Below the pieces are notes generated by a model that saw nothing but the letters and a program-made list of their open reading frames with translations, made no database searches and had not been told where the DNA came from. A program made the translations under genes and the position numbers. This document shows, piece by piece, positions 11,338 to 23,765 of a DNA stretch of 64,000 nucleotides. Numbering within the stretch: position 1 is the first letter of the stretch; the number at the start of each line of letters is the position of its first letter. The stretch is taken from the NCBI GenBank assembly GCA_963576785.1, contig OY756140.1, positions 3,410,001 to 3,474,000 of the forward strand, in the 5' to 3' direction. Source of the DNA: Chlorophyllum brunneum. Its lineage: Eukaryota > Basidiomycota > Agaricomycetes > Agaricales > Agaricaceae.

Positions 11338-12569
11338 ATGGCCGGTGAAGTTGCGATCATTACTGGTGTGTGTTAAAGATCATCGGTCCGAGCTCCAGCT
11401 AAGCTGATGTGGTTGCACAGGTGCCGGTCAGGTATGCATACCTCACGACAAGTGACTACATGTAAAACCCTGACCAAGGGTTTCGCCTGTGTATGATTTG
11501 ATTTAGGGTATTGGCAAGAGCTGCGCTATCCTTTTCGCAAAGGAGGGCGCAAAAGTCGTAGTCAGCGAGTATGTGATTACGTTTCATATCCTCACTTCAT
11601 TGACAAGTTCCTGTGTTCGTTTAGCATTGATGAGAAGCGTCTGGAGGATGTAACGAAAGAAATCCAGGCATTCGGTGGCGATGTATTGGGTGTTGCTGGT
11701 GATGTCGGCGCTGATGATTTCCCTAAAAAGATCGTCGATGCTACTGTCCAGTGCGTGTTTTTCTTCTCCTGGGGATTCTGTATCGGGGGTATTAAATGTT
11801 GGTCGTATAATTTAGCAAATATGGCAAGATTAATCACATCGTAAACAATGGTGAGCATTCGTGGGTTCTGAGATTTTCGATGAATCCCTCAATAGGAGTA
11901 TAGCTGGCTTTACGTTCGACAAGATGCTCCATACTACACCCGACGATGCCTTCGATATCATCCAGAAGATTCACGTTCGTGCTCCCTTCAGACTCATCCG
12001 CCAAGCCGCCCCATATTTCCGTCTCCAAGTACATCCCTTCCCTCTCCCTCCATAGTCTAAATAACACAAACTCACAGGGGCCCCAACGAGAAAACCGCTC
12101 TATTATCAATGTTTCCTCCACCTCCGGTCTCCACGGAAATGTTGGCCAGGTTAACTATGCTGCCGCTAAGTCAGCCGTCATCGGTCTCACGAAAACCATT
12201 GCGAAAGAGTGGGGTCCCTTTGGCGTCCGCGCCAACACCATTGCTTTTGGGCTCGTTCACACACGGTTAACGGCATCGAAGGAAGCAGGCGTGACAATCG
12301 AAATTGAGGGTAAGAAAGTTGCGTTGGGTGTTCCCGGAGTGCAGAGACCTGTTGGGGATGCTGCGAAACAGAACCCAGAAGCCTATCCTTTAATTCCTTT
12401 GAGGAGGGGTGCATCGACGGATGAGGCTGCTTCTGCCATGCTTTTGTGAGTCTTAGGCATGTTCTTTGTTGTTCAGAGATGCTGATTACCACGCGTTAGC
12501 CTTGCTTCGCCTCTTGCGGCATATGTTTCCGGACACACCCTTGAGGTTACTGGCGGTGCTGGTATCTGA
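11338..12569 (+). CDS. Short-chain dehydrogenase/reductase, 3-oxoacyl-ACP reductase/acetoin-reductase-like
   Basis: NAD(P)-dependent oxidoreductase of the classical SDR family, probably cytosolic; its substrate cannot be told from sequence. The model has eight exons: 11338-11365, 11421-11431, 11507-11568, 11625-11750, 11816-11850, 11904-12028, 12078-12445 and 12500-12569, giving 274 aa in one frame. The Rossmann glycine motif TGAGQGIG is split over three exons (residues 9-16). NNAG is at 86-89, the active-site serine lies in NVSSTSG (about 143), and the catalytic YAAAK gives Tyr156 and Lys160. The C-terminus SGHTLEVTGGAGI is typical of FabG-like members. The second exon is only 11 nt. Family certain; exact function open. 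Confidence 0.9.
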
Positions 12570-15350
12570 GCCTATCTACGGAAGATATGGGAAAGTACTT
12601 GTGATTTATTTATTGACAAATGGGGTATTGCATGATCGGCCTTCTCATTTACAAGCTATGTATCCAAAGAAAGAAATCTAGGACTGCGTGCTCCTTGAGC
12701 ATCAGAAAGGGCATCGGCAGGAATTGTCCGATATACAGTCCCAAGAACTCTTGTCTGTATCTGATAAAAAAACTGAGCCATGGCCAGGACGTATCTTGGC
12801 CAACAGTAGCGACGGATATGAACCCTCAAGTTAATTATCCCGCGAAGTTATATGGGCGCCCGAAACCGGCACGGGAGTGGAGTAAACAGAAATGCAGGTT
12901 CGAAACTGGCCCTGGAAGGAAAGATGGCGCACTTAACTTAGAGGGCAAACCGCGGAAGTTACAATTAACCCAAATTGAGGAGATGTGTATGACGGGTTTT
13001 TTTCCTGCTTCCCCGCGCGTGCAAAACTGAAGGTGCTGGTAAGTGTGCACGTGAGTATCCAGGCGATCGTCTAACACATGTTGTTCTTCTACTCTCACCT
13101 CCACCTCCTTCACAGACCAACGAACCTTGCATCTTTCCTCTTCGTGTTCTCTTCTTTGCAAGTCTCTAGCTCCTTCCCCGGCGATGGACCGCGAAACGTA
13201 CGGATCTGCAGGGTTGGGACGCAAACTTAGCCTCATCACCTCATGTCAGAGGAAAATAACACCGCTGCCTCGTGTATTATTGGTGTCAATATCCATGAGA
13301 AACAAACGACGAGCCGTCTACACTTGATTGTTTCTCCAAGGACCCGTCCCTCTCTCTCGGACCCAATCGCAAATCGCGCTTCTCCTTCCGTCCCGATGAA
13401 ACAGACTTCCGCATGACCCTGGTGGTTTGACGCTTATCTGACTTGGATACATGACCACGACGATGCGTGATGATGATGTGATTGACATGGGAGACTCTCG
13501 GAAGTCCCAGCTGGACGGAGCCCTAGGCGTGAAACAACGTGTTGTTCCTGTGTGCTAAGATTATCGTCGTTTAAACTATTTTGAGTAACGGCCGTGAGGT
13601 GCTTGGTTTTTGGATTGGGTAGGATGCGGTACCCCATCTATGTAAGTTACTGTTGGATGCAAGAATATCAACTTATCGACAGTGGCAAATAGCCTGTACG
13701 TGCGACAACGACAGACGGATAGCACATGTTACGCCCAACGTTCCATGCTTGGCACCTGTTACCGGTCTAGGGCTCGGGTCCGCTTTTGGATTTGGGTTTT
13801 GAGTTTGCCTTGGGTTCTAAAACCATTACTGGATTGGTTTTCTTCCGCTTCCCCCTTCTCTCTCTGCTCCTCGGGTCTCCCTCTGCCATTGTAACTGCCC
13901 ATGAGTTCACGCTTGAAGCGGCGGCCTGAAATACGTCACGGCGCAGGCGGAACTCCAGTGTCCGATCCCCTCTCTCCGAGTCTCCGGAGGAGCAGAGAGC
14001 CTGGTGCTGAGTTGATGTCGATGACGGCGGTGATGCATAAAATGGACCCCTGTTTTCTCCCCGAGCCACCCGAAAATTTACAGGAAATATGAAGACCTGC
14101 CTAATTATCGGATATACCTGATTTATTGCCACTTTGAGGTTGAACATTGAAAAAAACTGTGATGCCATAATAACGGCCAAATGGTTCCTATCATGGTGCA
14201 TTCGGGGTCAAGTAACACGATTGCCTCTAACCCGGTTCTTGCGGTCTTTCGCCGCCCAATGATTTGACATGAGGCCTCTGGGCCCTTGCAGAAGGACCTG
14301 GTCGTGGGATGGGACCAGCCCTTTGGGTCGAACATAGCCCAGCAATTACTACATTGCAATTTCGGCTTTCGCAACCTACCACAGTAGAGCTCTTCACACT
14401 GACACACAGGTGTGTTCAGAAGCCGTACCCCACGCCGTATCTGCTGTGTATGTCGTTTCTGATCGTGATCTATCAAACCCTTTTTTCAGCCTGACAGCGG
14501 AGTCGCAGAAGGCCATCGTGATTTATTCCTGGCATAGACTCTGCTCTATTGTCTCCGCTATTCTTACTATTATTGGATATTCGCCATTTGCTCCAGTAGT
14601 CGTTTTGCTACCCTGCACCAGCCAAAATACGTGACAAGAAGGAACGGACGAATCTTCGTGTCATAGTCGGATAACGGATGACATACATAAGGGTCAAACA
14701 AAGGACCGAATGGATGGCCCTACTTAGACACCAGGCTGTCGACTTCCTCATAATGGCTTAATTCCAAGGCGGATCGGACTACGAGACCATCGGTCCGTAC
14801 GGGGGACGTCTCTGGGTAACAAAACATGGTGTTTCGAGAAGAGTCTCTACATACCTGTCGACAAACAGAACGCTTTCGCTCATTCTCCGCACCATGGAAG
14901 ACAGCACTCAAAAACGGGGTACAGAGGCCTCGAGACAGCATTCAAGAAATTGTCGCGGACTCTAAAGCCCACTATCGAACCCCCTCGTTGTACTGTGACC
15001 ATCGACACCGAGAAAACGCAGGATCTAGGACGAAGTCATTTAACCTTTCTAGTACAGGCTGGGCCATGATGGTGGTCGGCAGGTGACTTACAGGGTAGGC
15101 GAAAAGGGATGTCGATGGAGCGGCGTCTCGTAAGCATCGATATCGATAACAACTCAATCCGTGAGTCTACGAGCCTTAGATCACTAGCTTGTCAGTAGAA
15201 TTATCCCACCAACCGATAGATCTCCCAGATCAAGATCCGCGTACCCCCTTCTATAAATGGTCGCTGCAACTTCGTCACTTCCTCCTCCACACCAGGACTT
15301 TCACCAACCTTCAATTTCTCATAATTTTCTCCTCTTATACCGTCTACGAC
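12570..15350. other. 2.8-kb stretch without a supported gene
   Basis: Only short, isolated open frames with no recognisable domain and no coherent exon series. A likely TATA box for the next gene (ctataaatgg, 15251-15260) lies about 90 bp upstream of its ATG. Confidence 0.5.
15251..15260 (+). promoter_or_regulatory. TATA box of the first FKBP gene
   Basis: The motif ctataaatgg lies 91 bp upstream of the FKBP start codon, a usual distance for fungal TATA-containing promoters with a short 5' UTR. Confidence 0.55.
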
Positions 15351-15888
15351 ATGGGTGTTCAGATTGTACAAATACAACCGGGCGATGGTAGGACGTATCC
15401 CCGGCCAGGAAGTGAGTCCGACGTTGTTGTTGACCCAGTTAAACGATGCTCAAATGCTGTAGACAGTGTCAAGCTTAACTACACCGGCACCCTCCTCGAT
15501 GGTAAGAAGTTCGACTCGAACTTTGATCGGTGAGTGCATCGTCGCCACTACTGACCACACAGCTTATATCCACCATCTAGGGGCGATGTACCTTTCCTAA
15601 CTCAAATCGGTGTCGGCAAGGTTATAAGGGGATGGGATGAGGGTATTATATTCTATCTTGCTGAAGTATTGCTTAGCTGACGTAGAACAGGTGTCTGCAA
15701 GCTCTCAAAAGGCGAGAAAGCCCTTCTAATCGTCACGCCAGACTATGTATGCCAGCCCCAGTATAACCGACGTTCATTGCCTCACGATGCTCTATCCACA
15801 GGCTTACGGCTCTCGGGGTTTTCCGCCCTTCATCCCACCTAATGCGACTCTCAAGTTTGAGGTCGAGCTCTTGGACATCTTAGGATGA
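15351..15888 (+). CDS. FKBP12-type peptidyl-prolyl cis-trans isomerase, copy 1
   Basis: Cytosolic prolyl isomerase that in this family binds FK506/rapamycin. Five exons (15351-15411, 15463-15529, 15581-15642, 15691-15746, 15802-15888) give 110 aa. Nearly all pocket residues of the family are present: Tyr in LNYTGT, Phe-Asp in GKKFDS, Phe in VPFLTQ, Val-Ile and Trp in KVIRGWDEG, Tyr in PDYAYG, and the final Phe in [10 protein letters not shown]. Length equals that of canonical single-domain FKBP12, and there is no signal peptide. A paralogue of identical length lies 2.5 kb downstream and a relic lies at 27153. It may be the drug-binding orthologue. Confidence 0.95.
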
Positions 15889-18344
15889 CTGGCCTTCCTT
15901 GTGCTTTGGACGCGGGACGATGTGCTTTTTACTTTCATCGTTTCATTTTTGGGCTTTGGGCAGGTGCCTGGCACCTCTATCACATCCTGGTTTTTCGCGC
16001 TCTCGTACTGCATTGCCAAGTATTTCTGGTCTCGCTAGTGACTTTCATGCCATCATTGAACTGCATTCCCACTCATGTTCCAACATCCGTTGTATGCATT
16101 ATGTCTCTATCCTCTTTTAATTCCCTCTTCTACTTGCCGAGGCACCATGGAAAACCCTCCCTCCAGGACGTCTTTGTAGGACTACATCAATACACTTCTA
16201 ATAACTGTGAGCCCTGTGGCACAGACTGCCGTTTCATTTCGCAAAGATTTCGGCATATATTCGTCGACGTTTGAAGGCGATTCCATCTTCAGGTCCGACT
16301 GCGACCTCAGGCCTCATGTTGCCGTCCACAATATTAACTACAATACCATAAGGGGATATCATGCCAAGAATAGGCAGCTCATTGACATCACCAGACCTCC
16401 TCGACCCTCAAGACGGTTAAGCTTGTTTCTGGTCTGTTGATCGAAGTGAGGAGTCCGTGGCTGGTCAATCAAGCTCTGGCGCTGTCAGCGGCATGCAGTG
16501 CCATCGCAAAACAGTCATGGAGATACACACGGGGTGTAAACGCCCGCCACAGGCTTGATCGTTGATGCATGATATGATCAACGATCAGTTCGTTGCTCAT
16601 CCAGTCCCTATGGACCATTTAACACCCTGGATTCCGACATTGACGTTGAGGGGGAACCTATAGAATGTTATCTTCAGATATTTTGCTGGTACGTGACCAC
16701 CCCTGTCATCCGATGGCTTCTCTCGTTGATCTCGGTCCATGGACGCTCATCGGATGGACTGGCCGATCTAAATGGGGCAACAATCTATTCGCCGGAGTGG
16801 ATGTTGTAGCGCGACTGTATTATGTATACAGGTGTCCTTTAGATCAATATTGAAATTCGGCTTCTGGTACAAAGCCCCTGAATTAGTGGATGCATCAACT
16901 AGTCTCACCCAGCAGTGTTGCATTTATTTAACCGACAATTATTGGGGTGAAAAAATTAGGTTAGAGGCTTTCCCCCCCGGCTTCCCTATCTATATTGGTC
17001 GTATTTGTGTAAATGGGGAAGTGGTCCTCTCGGTGATAGTCTCTGCGCAGTAAGTATGGTGCTGATTGACTTGTTTAGTTCCGGAGAAGCATGGAATAGA
17101 ATGGAATAATCAATATATTGTGTGCAAGACTTTGATTCTCAACGAAGCAAGGGATTTAATTTGTTATTCAGCGCAAGAAAGAACGTCTCAAATTGCGCAT
17201 TGCTGGAAACCACGTCTTCTGCAATCTGATTTCTGATTTCTTAGTCATTTGACAGCAGTTCAACTTCCTGGACACGCACTGACCACGGCTATTCTGCTGA
17301 ACATGGGATGTGAGATGGCATCAATCACGCGTTTAAATTCTCGCATCATGGGCGCAGCCAGGATGATTTGTCCTTCTATCGCTTAGATCGGACTCACGAA
17401 GTTGGATAAGTGGGGTAATCTTTCGCAAGAAATTGAACGCCGATACTCATACAATCGGGTTCATTGTTGTCATTTTTGGGGCTTGTAGGAACTCCCAGTC
17501 GAACATAGATGTTGTACAAATTGCTCTGATCTAAACCGATTGGTGCACCCACATGCAGCTTGACTAATAAGGCGTCTCAATTCCTATTTATATTGCAGGC
17601 ATTACGCAGGGGGTAATCAGTGTACCTACTGCGATTCGTTCACACAGTTCGGAACGAGCGCGTTAGGAGAAGTATAATTGCGACAATTGGGTGTGGAGTG
17701 CGCTACGAGACAATTTAGGTTTTGGAGTGTCATAGCGCATTTGGAGTTGATAGTGGTAGCTTCTGGAGACGACTGGACTATCTCGGGTTAGATTGGATAT
17801 GGAGCTACAGGTCTGATTCGAACAACCAATGCAATTCCTTTATGTTCTGGATCTAAATTCTCGCCGAGGAGATGGAAATGGATCACCGAGAGCAGATGCT
17901 CTCTGGCATGATGACGAGCTGGATCGCTCAAGTCCCAAGGCAGGAAATGCTTACGGCATTTTTGGTTATTGGCACGGCATAGAAGTGGTTTGATAATCCC
18001 TTCATTGGTCGGTCCATGGATAGGAATGATCGCGGGTGGCGTGGAGCTGATTATCTGATATCGATAACAACCCCCTATCTATAGATATCTACCGCGCCTG
18101 ATGGATCACATTGGACGTCCTTCCGAGGCAGAAGTCAACAAGCTCAAATCGTCGGACGGGGGACCGTACTAGACTATCTTGATGGATTGGCTTGCCGAGA
18201 CCCCTTCGGGATCTCCAACAGGACTGGGTGATGGCATGGTATATATACTGGGACCAGATTACGACGGATAGCCCCCTGTGATCGATCGCTTTGTCTTAAA
18301 GCTTCCGTTTAACTCTCTACTCTACTCTTCATCTCTATCCAGCC
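15889..18344. other. 2.4-kb stretch between the two FKBP genes, no gene seen
   Basis: No coherent coding series. A TATA-like motif (tatatatactg, near 18239) precedes the next gene by about 100 bp. Confidence 0.5.
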
Positions 18345-18954
18345 ATGGTGTGGCACTTGCTATGTTCAATTATCTGAGTCCTAATACCGCTCGATACATC
18401 TGACAGGGCGTTACTGTCGAGACTGTCGACCCCGGAGACGGAAAAAACTTTCCCAGGAAAGGCGGTGCGTTCTTTGTGACCACTTATTCGAATTACCTGC
18501 CAATAACCCTGTTTAATCATATCAGATATCGTCGACATTCACTACGTCGGCACGTTGACGAATGGAAAACAGTTTGACTCTAGCCGAGATCGGTAGGGAC
18601 TTGACATGACACCGTTACTCAACCTTTGAACGCCTTTACTACAGCAAGAAGCCGCTAAGGACCGCGATTGGTGTTGGGAAGGTTATTAGAGGCTGGGATG
18701 AAGGTGAATGATGCACCCCCCCCCATGTCGTTTGGAATCCACGACGAACATTTCACAGGCGTCCCACAACTTTCCCTCGGTCAGAAGGCCAAATTGACTA
18801 TCACTCCAGACTACGTAAGCCTCTTTCTGGGGAGCGAGTTATCCACCTTACGTTTCTTTTCTAGGGATATGGTGCAGATGGCTATCCACCTATCATCCCG
18901 GGGAATTCAACACTCATCTTTGAGGTCGAGCTCATGGCCATCAATCCCAAATAA
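18345..18954 (+). CDS. FKBP12-type peptidyl-prolyl cis-trans isomerase, copy 2
   Basis: Second single-domain FKBP, 110 aa from six exons: 18345-18347, 18407-18464, 18526-18592, 18645-18703, 18759-18814 and 18865-18954. The first coding exon is only the ATG. The intron begins immediately after it (GTGTGG) and the next exon supplies the usual GVTVETVDPGDGK start, which copy 1 encodes without this intron. The other coding introns fall at the same positions as in copy 1. Pocket residues are kept ([34 protein letters not shown]), but the Phe of the canonical KPF segment is Leu (KKPLRT), which could alter ligand binding. Confidence 0.92.
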
Positions 18955-19669
18955 GCAGCTCCTCGTAAAACAATTTTGTTATTACGACCATACTATCCCA
19001 TCGTGATGTTTTATGATTCGAGACTGAAGCCCTTTGCAAGGAAAGATATATTATCTTCAGCTTGGGCATCCACCCGCACGGCCCCGTGCTCATCGTATAC
19101 CCCAAAGCCTATGTAGTAGCCCCACCACTGGCATAAGGTTGATTATCATAGAACCAGTGGTCCCCCTAGGCTTGATCAAGCATCATTTTCCCCTGAGGCC
19201 AGGGGCGCGCTCTTCTCTTGTCTATACGTCTTTTTTGTTCAACACAATGCTAGGGGAATTATGTTTTTAGCAAGGATACTCAGGTCACGGCCCATCGATT
19301 ATCGGCCGGCGCAGCCCTGAGTTTCAGGATGGATGCGTCAGCAAGATCTAAAGTGAGTTCGTGTCGATATCCTTGGACAAGGAATACAGTCGGGAATTTT
19401 TTCAATCGGGACTGTTGATCGACGCTTCTTGTCTGATATACTCTGCCTATGTGGTAGCGCGAATTCTAATCAATAAGACTACGAAGGCAACCTGATAACT
19501 CCCGACACTACTCTAGAAGATCGAATAGCCATAATTATTGAGCTCGCAGGGCATCGGAAAATGAGTCTTTTATCAGTATTCGCCTTTCTTGGATCCGACC
19601 GGATGGAATGCTGTTTTCAAATGTTGGGCAACATGTATACGTACAAGGCACAGACGCAAAGGACTCGTC
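18955..19669. other. Intergenic, no gene seen
   Basis: Lies between FKBP copy 2 and the convergent GPALPP gene. A short frame ending near 19563 has a faint FKBP-like end, but not enough to call. Confidence 0.4.
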
Positions 19670-20857
19670 TTATAAGAAGCTTCCTCCTTTGCCCGATCCA
19701 AAACGATCGCTCAATCCCTTGGCTTCTCGGATCATTTGGTTCCGTTTACTATCGTCCATCAGCCGTCCACCGACAGCCATGTCGCGTGCGTGATCCCAGA
19801 TGACTTTCTCCGATTCATCTTCGTCCTCTTGCTTGTTCCGCGAAGTATGTTGTTTAACTAACGACGGCCCACGTAACTTTTGCTATGGTGGATCGGACAG
19901 GGGCTTAGAATTAATATATAGGAAGGAAAAGCAAAAACGTACAGTATGTTCGTCAACGCCTCTCCTAATACTCTCTTCCTCTCGTCTACTTCGTTTTCTG
20001 TCCGAAGGGCCTACACCAAGTGCCTCCTCATTCGCGACGTCAACAGCACGTTTCTTCTTCCCCGCTACTTCATCGGCTATTCTCTGCTGTCTTTCCGCAG
20101 GCGTTTCAGTCCATAGACTATTATCACCCTTGTTCACTGGCCCACTTGTTCGCGCGAATTGACGCGCTTTGAGCTTCGTAGTGTTTAAATCTATTTCAAA
20201 TTAACATCAGTATTCACGTATTAGCCAGAAAGAGACTGACTACGCACTTCCAAGGAGATCACTGGCACTTGGTGGGACCAACATCCACTCCTCGCGCTTT
20301 AGAGCTTTTGGCTGTTTGGCCAGTTCTTCATTCTTTCGCCGTCGTTCTTCTCTCTCTATGAACTCTGTCACAGCATCCTTTTCATGCATGGGTTGGAGTT
20401 CTGAGGGCAGTGGTTTGGGACCGACGTCATCGTCGTCCGAGTCTTCATTGGGATATGAGTATGAGGGATGTGAGGGGAAGGAAGGTCCTATTGCACGACG
20501 GGAAGGCCCTGGTGGGGGTTCGGGTTTGGATGAAGGAGGACGTGGTTGTGAATCGTATGAAGGAGATTTAGACTTTGAAACTGAGGGTTGTGCTAGAAGG
20601 TCTGGCGGCAAAGCCGGTGTATAATCATCTTCGTCCTCTTCTTCATCTTCCTGGTCAGTACCCCTTTGTTGTAGGAGTTCAGTCGGTATCTGAGGCCCTG
20701 CTAATGCAGAATTCTCCCCCGAGGACTGACCATTTAATAGCCCTGCTGGAATTTGTGGACCTATCGATGCAAAGGTGTTATTTAGCTCCTCATCGTCTGA
20801 GGCGTTTCCAGGGCTGGAATTTTGTAGGAGGCGAGTAGGAACTTCGGGGCCAATCAT
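19670..20857 (-). CDS. GPALPP-motif / DUF3752 protein
   Basis: Nuclear-type protein of unknown function. GPALPP proteins are conserved from fungi to animals, and I infer a link to RNA processing only from general family knowledge. Three exons (20248-20857, 19943-20190, 19670-19882) give 356 aa. The N-terminus carries the name-giving short motifs (GPEVPTRLL, GPQIPAGLL, GPQIPTELL, ALPPDLL). Next come an acidic run, a Pro-rich stretch and the conserved REEWMLVPP block. The DUF3752 domain follows (LKARQFAR, SLWTETPAERQQR, then LRGPSLVKQH and a C-terminal RFGSGKGGSFL). The second acceptor (ccatag, giving QKLRGPSL) was chosen because it restores the conserved HRGKSL-type block. Confidence 0.92.
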
Positions 20858-22387
20858 CGGCGGCAGAGAGTAGAGGGAAGATATTACGTATTATGTAATG
20901 TGCGAATCACAACTTCAGCAGTCAACCTACTTCAACATCAACAATTCCAATATGGAAAGCTGCAAGACGTCGATGCATCGACATAGCACACTGGTAAGCA
21001 AAGTTGTGATGATGGCGAACCACCACGAAACTTCCTTCCTCCTCCTCCTGTCCCTAAGACTATCCATGAGCAAGGCCCTTGCCAACCTTTCAAAACTATA
21101 AGTGCCATCAACGGCGGATGCTTAGCCAACCTTACCACCCCGCTGAGGTCTCTCCCTTCCCTCTGAGAGTCCAACTTCTAGAATTCCACACATATTATTC
21201 AATCTATCTGGAAACAGAGTCCCCTCATGCCCATACACACCCTGACCCTCACACAATATGCACACAATCACCCCCTTATGCCGTACCTGCACCAGGAATA
21301 GGACATGAAACCCTCGCCTTCATGCTGCCACTGTCACCGTGTGATGTACATTGTCATGGCTATACCCTCCCTAGTACGCCACATATCCTACATTCTGGAA
21401 CTCACCTTTCGCCTAGGGCTCTTCACGCCCGCGTACCTCCATTTATCAGCCAAGCTTAGTTCGACGCGTCTTGACGTTTTGACACGGCTGTCTCCTCGTA
21501 ATTCGGGAGTCACGGTCTATCGTGTCCCCTGAGTGTATGCCAGGAACGCCTGAGGGGTTTTGCTCACAGTTTATGTTACTTCATATATCATATGCAACAC
21601 CCTAGGGTTCTACAGCATGAAAAATACCGGGGACGATATGATCCTCGAGTCTCCCACCGCCACAACTCCTCACATGATCCAATGCTCACATTCCCATGGA
21701 TACTTCCAACCGCGAGCTCATACACTCGAGTTTCTTTTCAAGTTTTATTTCCCCGCAAAGTTGGCTCATGCGCGTGATGCATGAAGTTCTGTACGAGTTG
21801 TAGAAACCGGATCACCTGGAAGTGAAATTTTTGTTGTAGATCAATATCATGTGATTGATGATCAGGCTCAACCTTCTCCGTCGAATGCGTTAACAATCTG
21901 GCACTCATACTCTCTCCGGACCCAAATTTTCGGGTCACCGTTTGGGCTAGTTAGCTTTACCGACGTAACACCTCACTAAACTTCTGGCACCTCTAGCTCT
22001 GCTTTTCCGTTTTCCGTTGGGCAACTTGGGCTCCATAGGAACGACCACCAAGGAAAGAAGTCTATTGTTCACTTTCTACCGGAATTCTGCCTTGGAATGT
22101 CTGGATGACTTTTGATCCCGTCACAACCCCAACTTCCAATAAGTCGGCTATCTCAAAAGGTTCCTGGAATTCAACACCTGACCTCATCCTTCAAAATCCC
22201 CCAACATAACGAGGCTTCGCAGAATTCGGTTCCGCATAACAAACGTCCTGATGGGTCCTAAGTCGAAAGATATTTACCTGATATTATGGGCCATTTATCG
22301 GCGGATTGTGGAGTTAGGCAAGTCTACTGGGGCCTTTATAAGTTCAGTTATGGCTTCGAAAACCATCTTATCTTCAACCAATCTACT
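20858..22387. other. 1.5-kb stretch without a supported gene
   Basis: Contains only unsupported open frames. A TATA-like motif (cctttataag, around 22333-22342) precedes the next small gene by about 50 bp. Confidence 0.5.
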
Positions 22388-22837
22388 ATGCGCTTCACGA
22401 TTCTGTCCGTCGTCACTGCCTTCATCTTTGCCTCTGGTGCAATGGCCTTACCCGCGACACCCACTGGCCCCCTGCCGCCAATCACCTATTGTGAGTGCAT
22501 CTTTCATCCCCAGATACCTAACCTAACATCCACGGGCAGGTAACGCTATAAAGGCAAGATCCAACTATCTTCCATTCAAACGCGCGCACTGACACGACAT
22601 GACTCTCGTTTCTCTCGCTGCTGCTTTGAATTCGTAGCCCTGTAAGTAGCCCTCGAAGAACTCCTCTGGACATTACAACTCACTCTTGACAATCATGAAG
22701 GCCCAAAGGGTTATGTCTGCTGTGGTCCCATCTCTGTCAAAGGTGGAATGTAGGCTATCTTGTCCCTCTGAATTTGCTGCTGGCTCATGTGTACTCCCAG
22801 ATGCTACGTGGACAACGGAGGCGCTTGCCCTACCTGA
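22388..22837 (+). CDS. Small secreted six-cysteine protein A (68 aa, microexon gene)
   Basis: Predicted secreted peptide of unknown function. Five exons (22388-22490, 22540-22553, 22638-22641, 22701-22749, 22801-22837) sum to 207 nt. The third exon is only 4 nt (CCCT), and the intron before it begins GC rather than GT. A signal peptide (MRFTILSVVTAFIFASGAMA) is followed by a Pro/Thr-rich linker and a core with spacing C-X5-C-X5-CC-X9-C-X7-C, including CPKGYVCCGPIS. The paralogue at 23766 has the same spacing and exactly the same lengths for the last four exons (14, 4, 49, 37 nt), which is strong support for this model. Six cysteines suggest three disulfides. It could be an effector-like or cell-surface peptide; no function is assigned. 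Confidence 0.85.
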
Positions 22838-23765
22838 GCACAGACACGTCTGCACCTTCAGCCGCTTCACTCGGTCACCGAGTGCAATGCCTGTGAAAGG
22901 ACCTGCTTATCTGCTTTGCTTACTCCGACTACGCATCCTTCGCGAAATACATATATTGTTTGTCTCAGATTTTCTGCCATTCGTCCACTGGTATACCTTT
23001 TTCGCACATGGGCATACCGTAATCCTCTGGTCTACGCTTCCATTGTTCTGTTCATCGAAAGTCTCGCTAGTTGAGTTAGCATTTGAGTCCTCGAGCGGTG
23101 TCGACCATATCAAGTTCTGCTTCCCGTTCTCCTCGGGGCCAAATCTTCAGAAAAACTTGCCGGGACACCGGAGTAATCGTTTGAGCGCATGTACAAAATT
23201 CTCTGGGCAGGTGGAAAGTGCAGGTCAGTCGGGACCGAAGATCGGGACCCGGGGTAAGAATACATAGTATCCAAAATAACTTGGATGTCCCCATCCTTGC
23301 AATCCTGACATCAAATACCTTGGGGCGCGTGAATGAACTTGGTATTGAACTGCACCACAATGTTTGATATTCAAAATCAGATAGCTGTCATGCTGTCACC
23401 GGAGTTTTTCCCCTCCTTGCCAGACATTGGACGAATGCAGAATTTATCGACACCTTCACTTCCAGGTGTCGCGATTCGTGTGAACCTGATAATACATACA
23501 TCACCCGAGCTATTCAACAAATACGACACGTCTGATAGGAACGAGTGACGCAAGGCCACGTATCGGCTCATATCAACGAATGAGGGTGCATGGAAGCAAA
23601 CGGATATGCTTTGGCGTGCCTGGTCGATATAAAATTACAATCGTCTAACAATAGACATGACAATTTTGGTGCGTTGTCGGCAGGGTTTCGTACAATTTGG
23701 AAGGCTCTAGAAAGCTATAAAATATACATCTACGGGGGGGATCGATTCTTCACCAATCAAACAAC
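22838..23765. other. Intergenic between the two small secreted genes
   Basis: No gene seen. A TATA-like motif (gctataaaatatac, about 23715-23728) lies some 50 bp before the start of the second gene. Confidence 0.5.

Noticed and set aside
11897..11903. Acceptor CAATAG at 11896 for SDR exon 6
   Set aside because: It would put a stop in frame; the acceptor TATAG at 11903 restores NNAGFTFDK.
12620..14500. Many frames of 60-140 codons downstream of the SDR gene
   Set aside because: None has a domain, a signal peptide with a consistent continuation, or matching splice sites.
19320..19563. Possible fourth FKBP remnant (short end resembling PDTTLE...IIIELAG)
   Set aside because: Similarity is limited to a few residues, and no intron or upstream block lines up.
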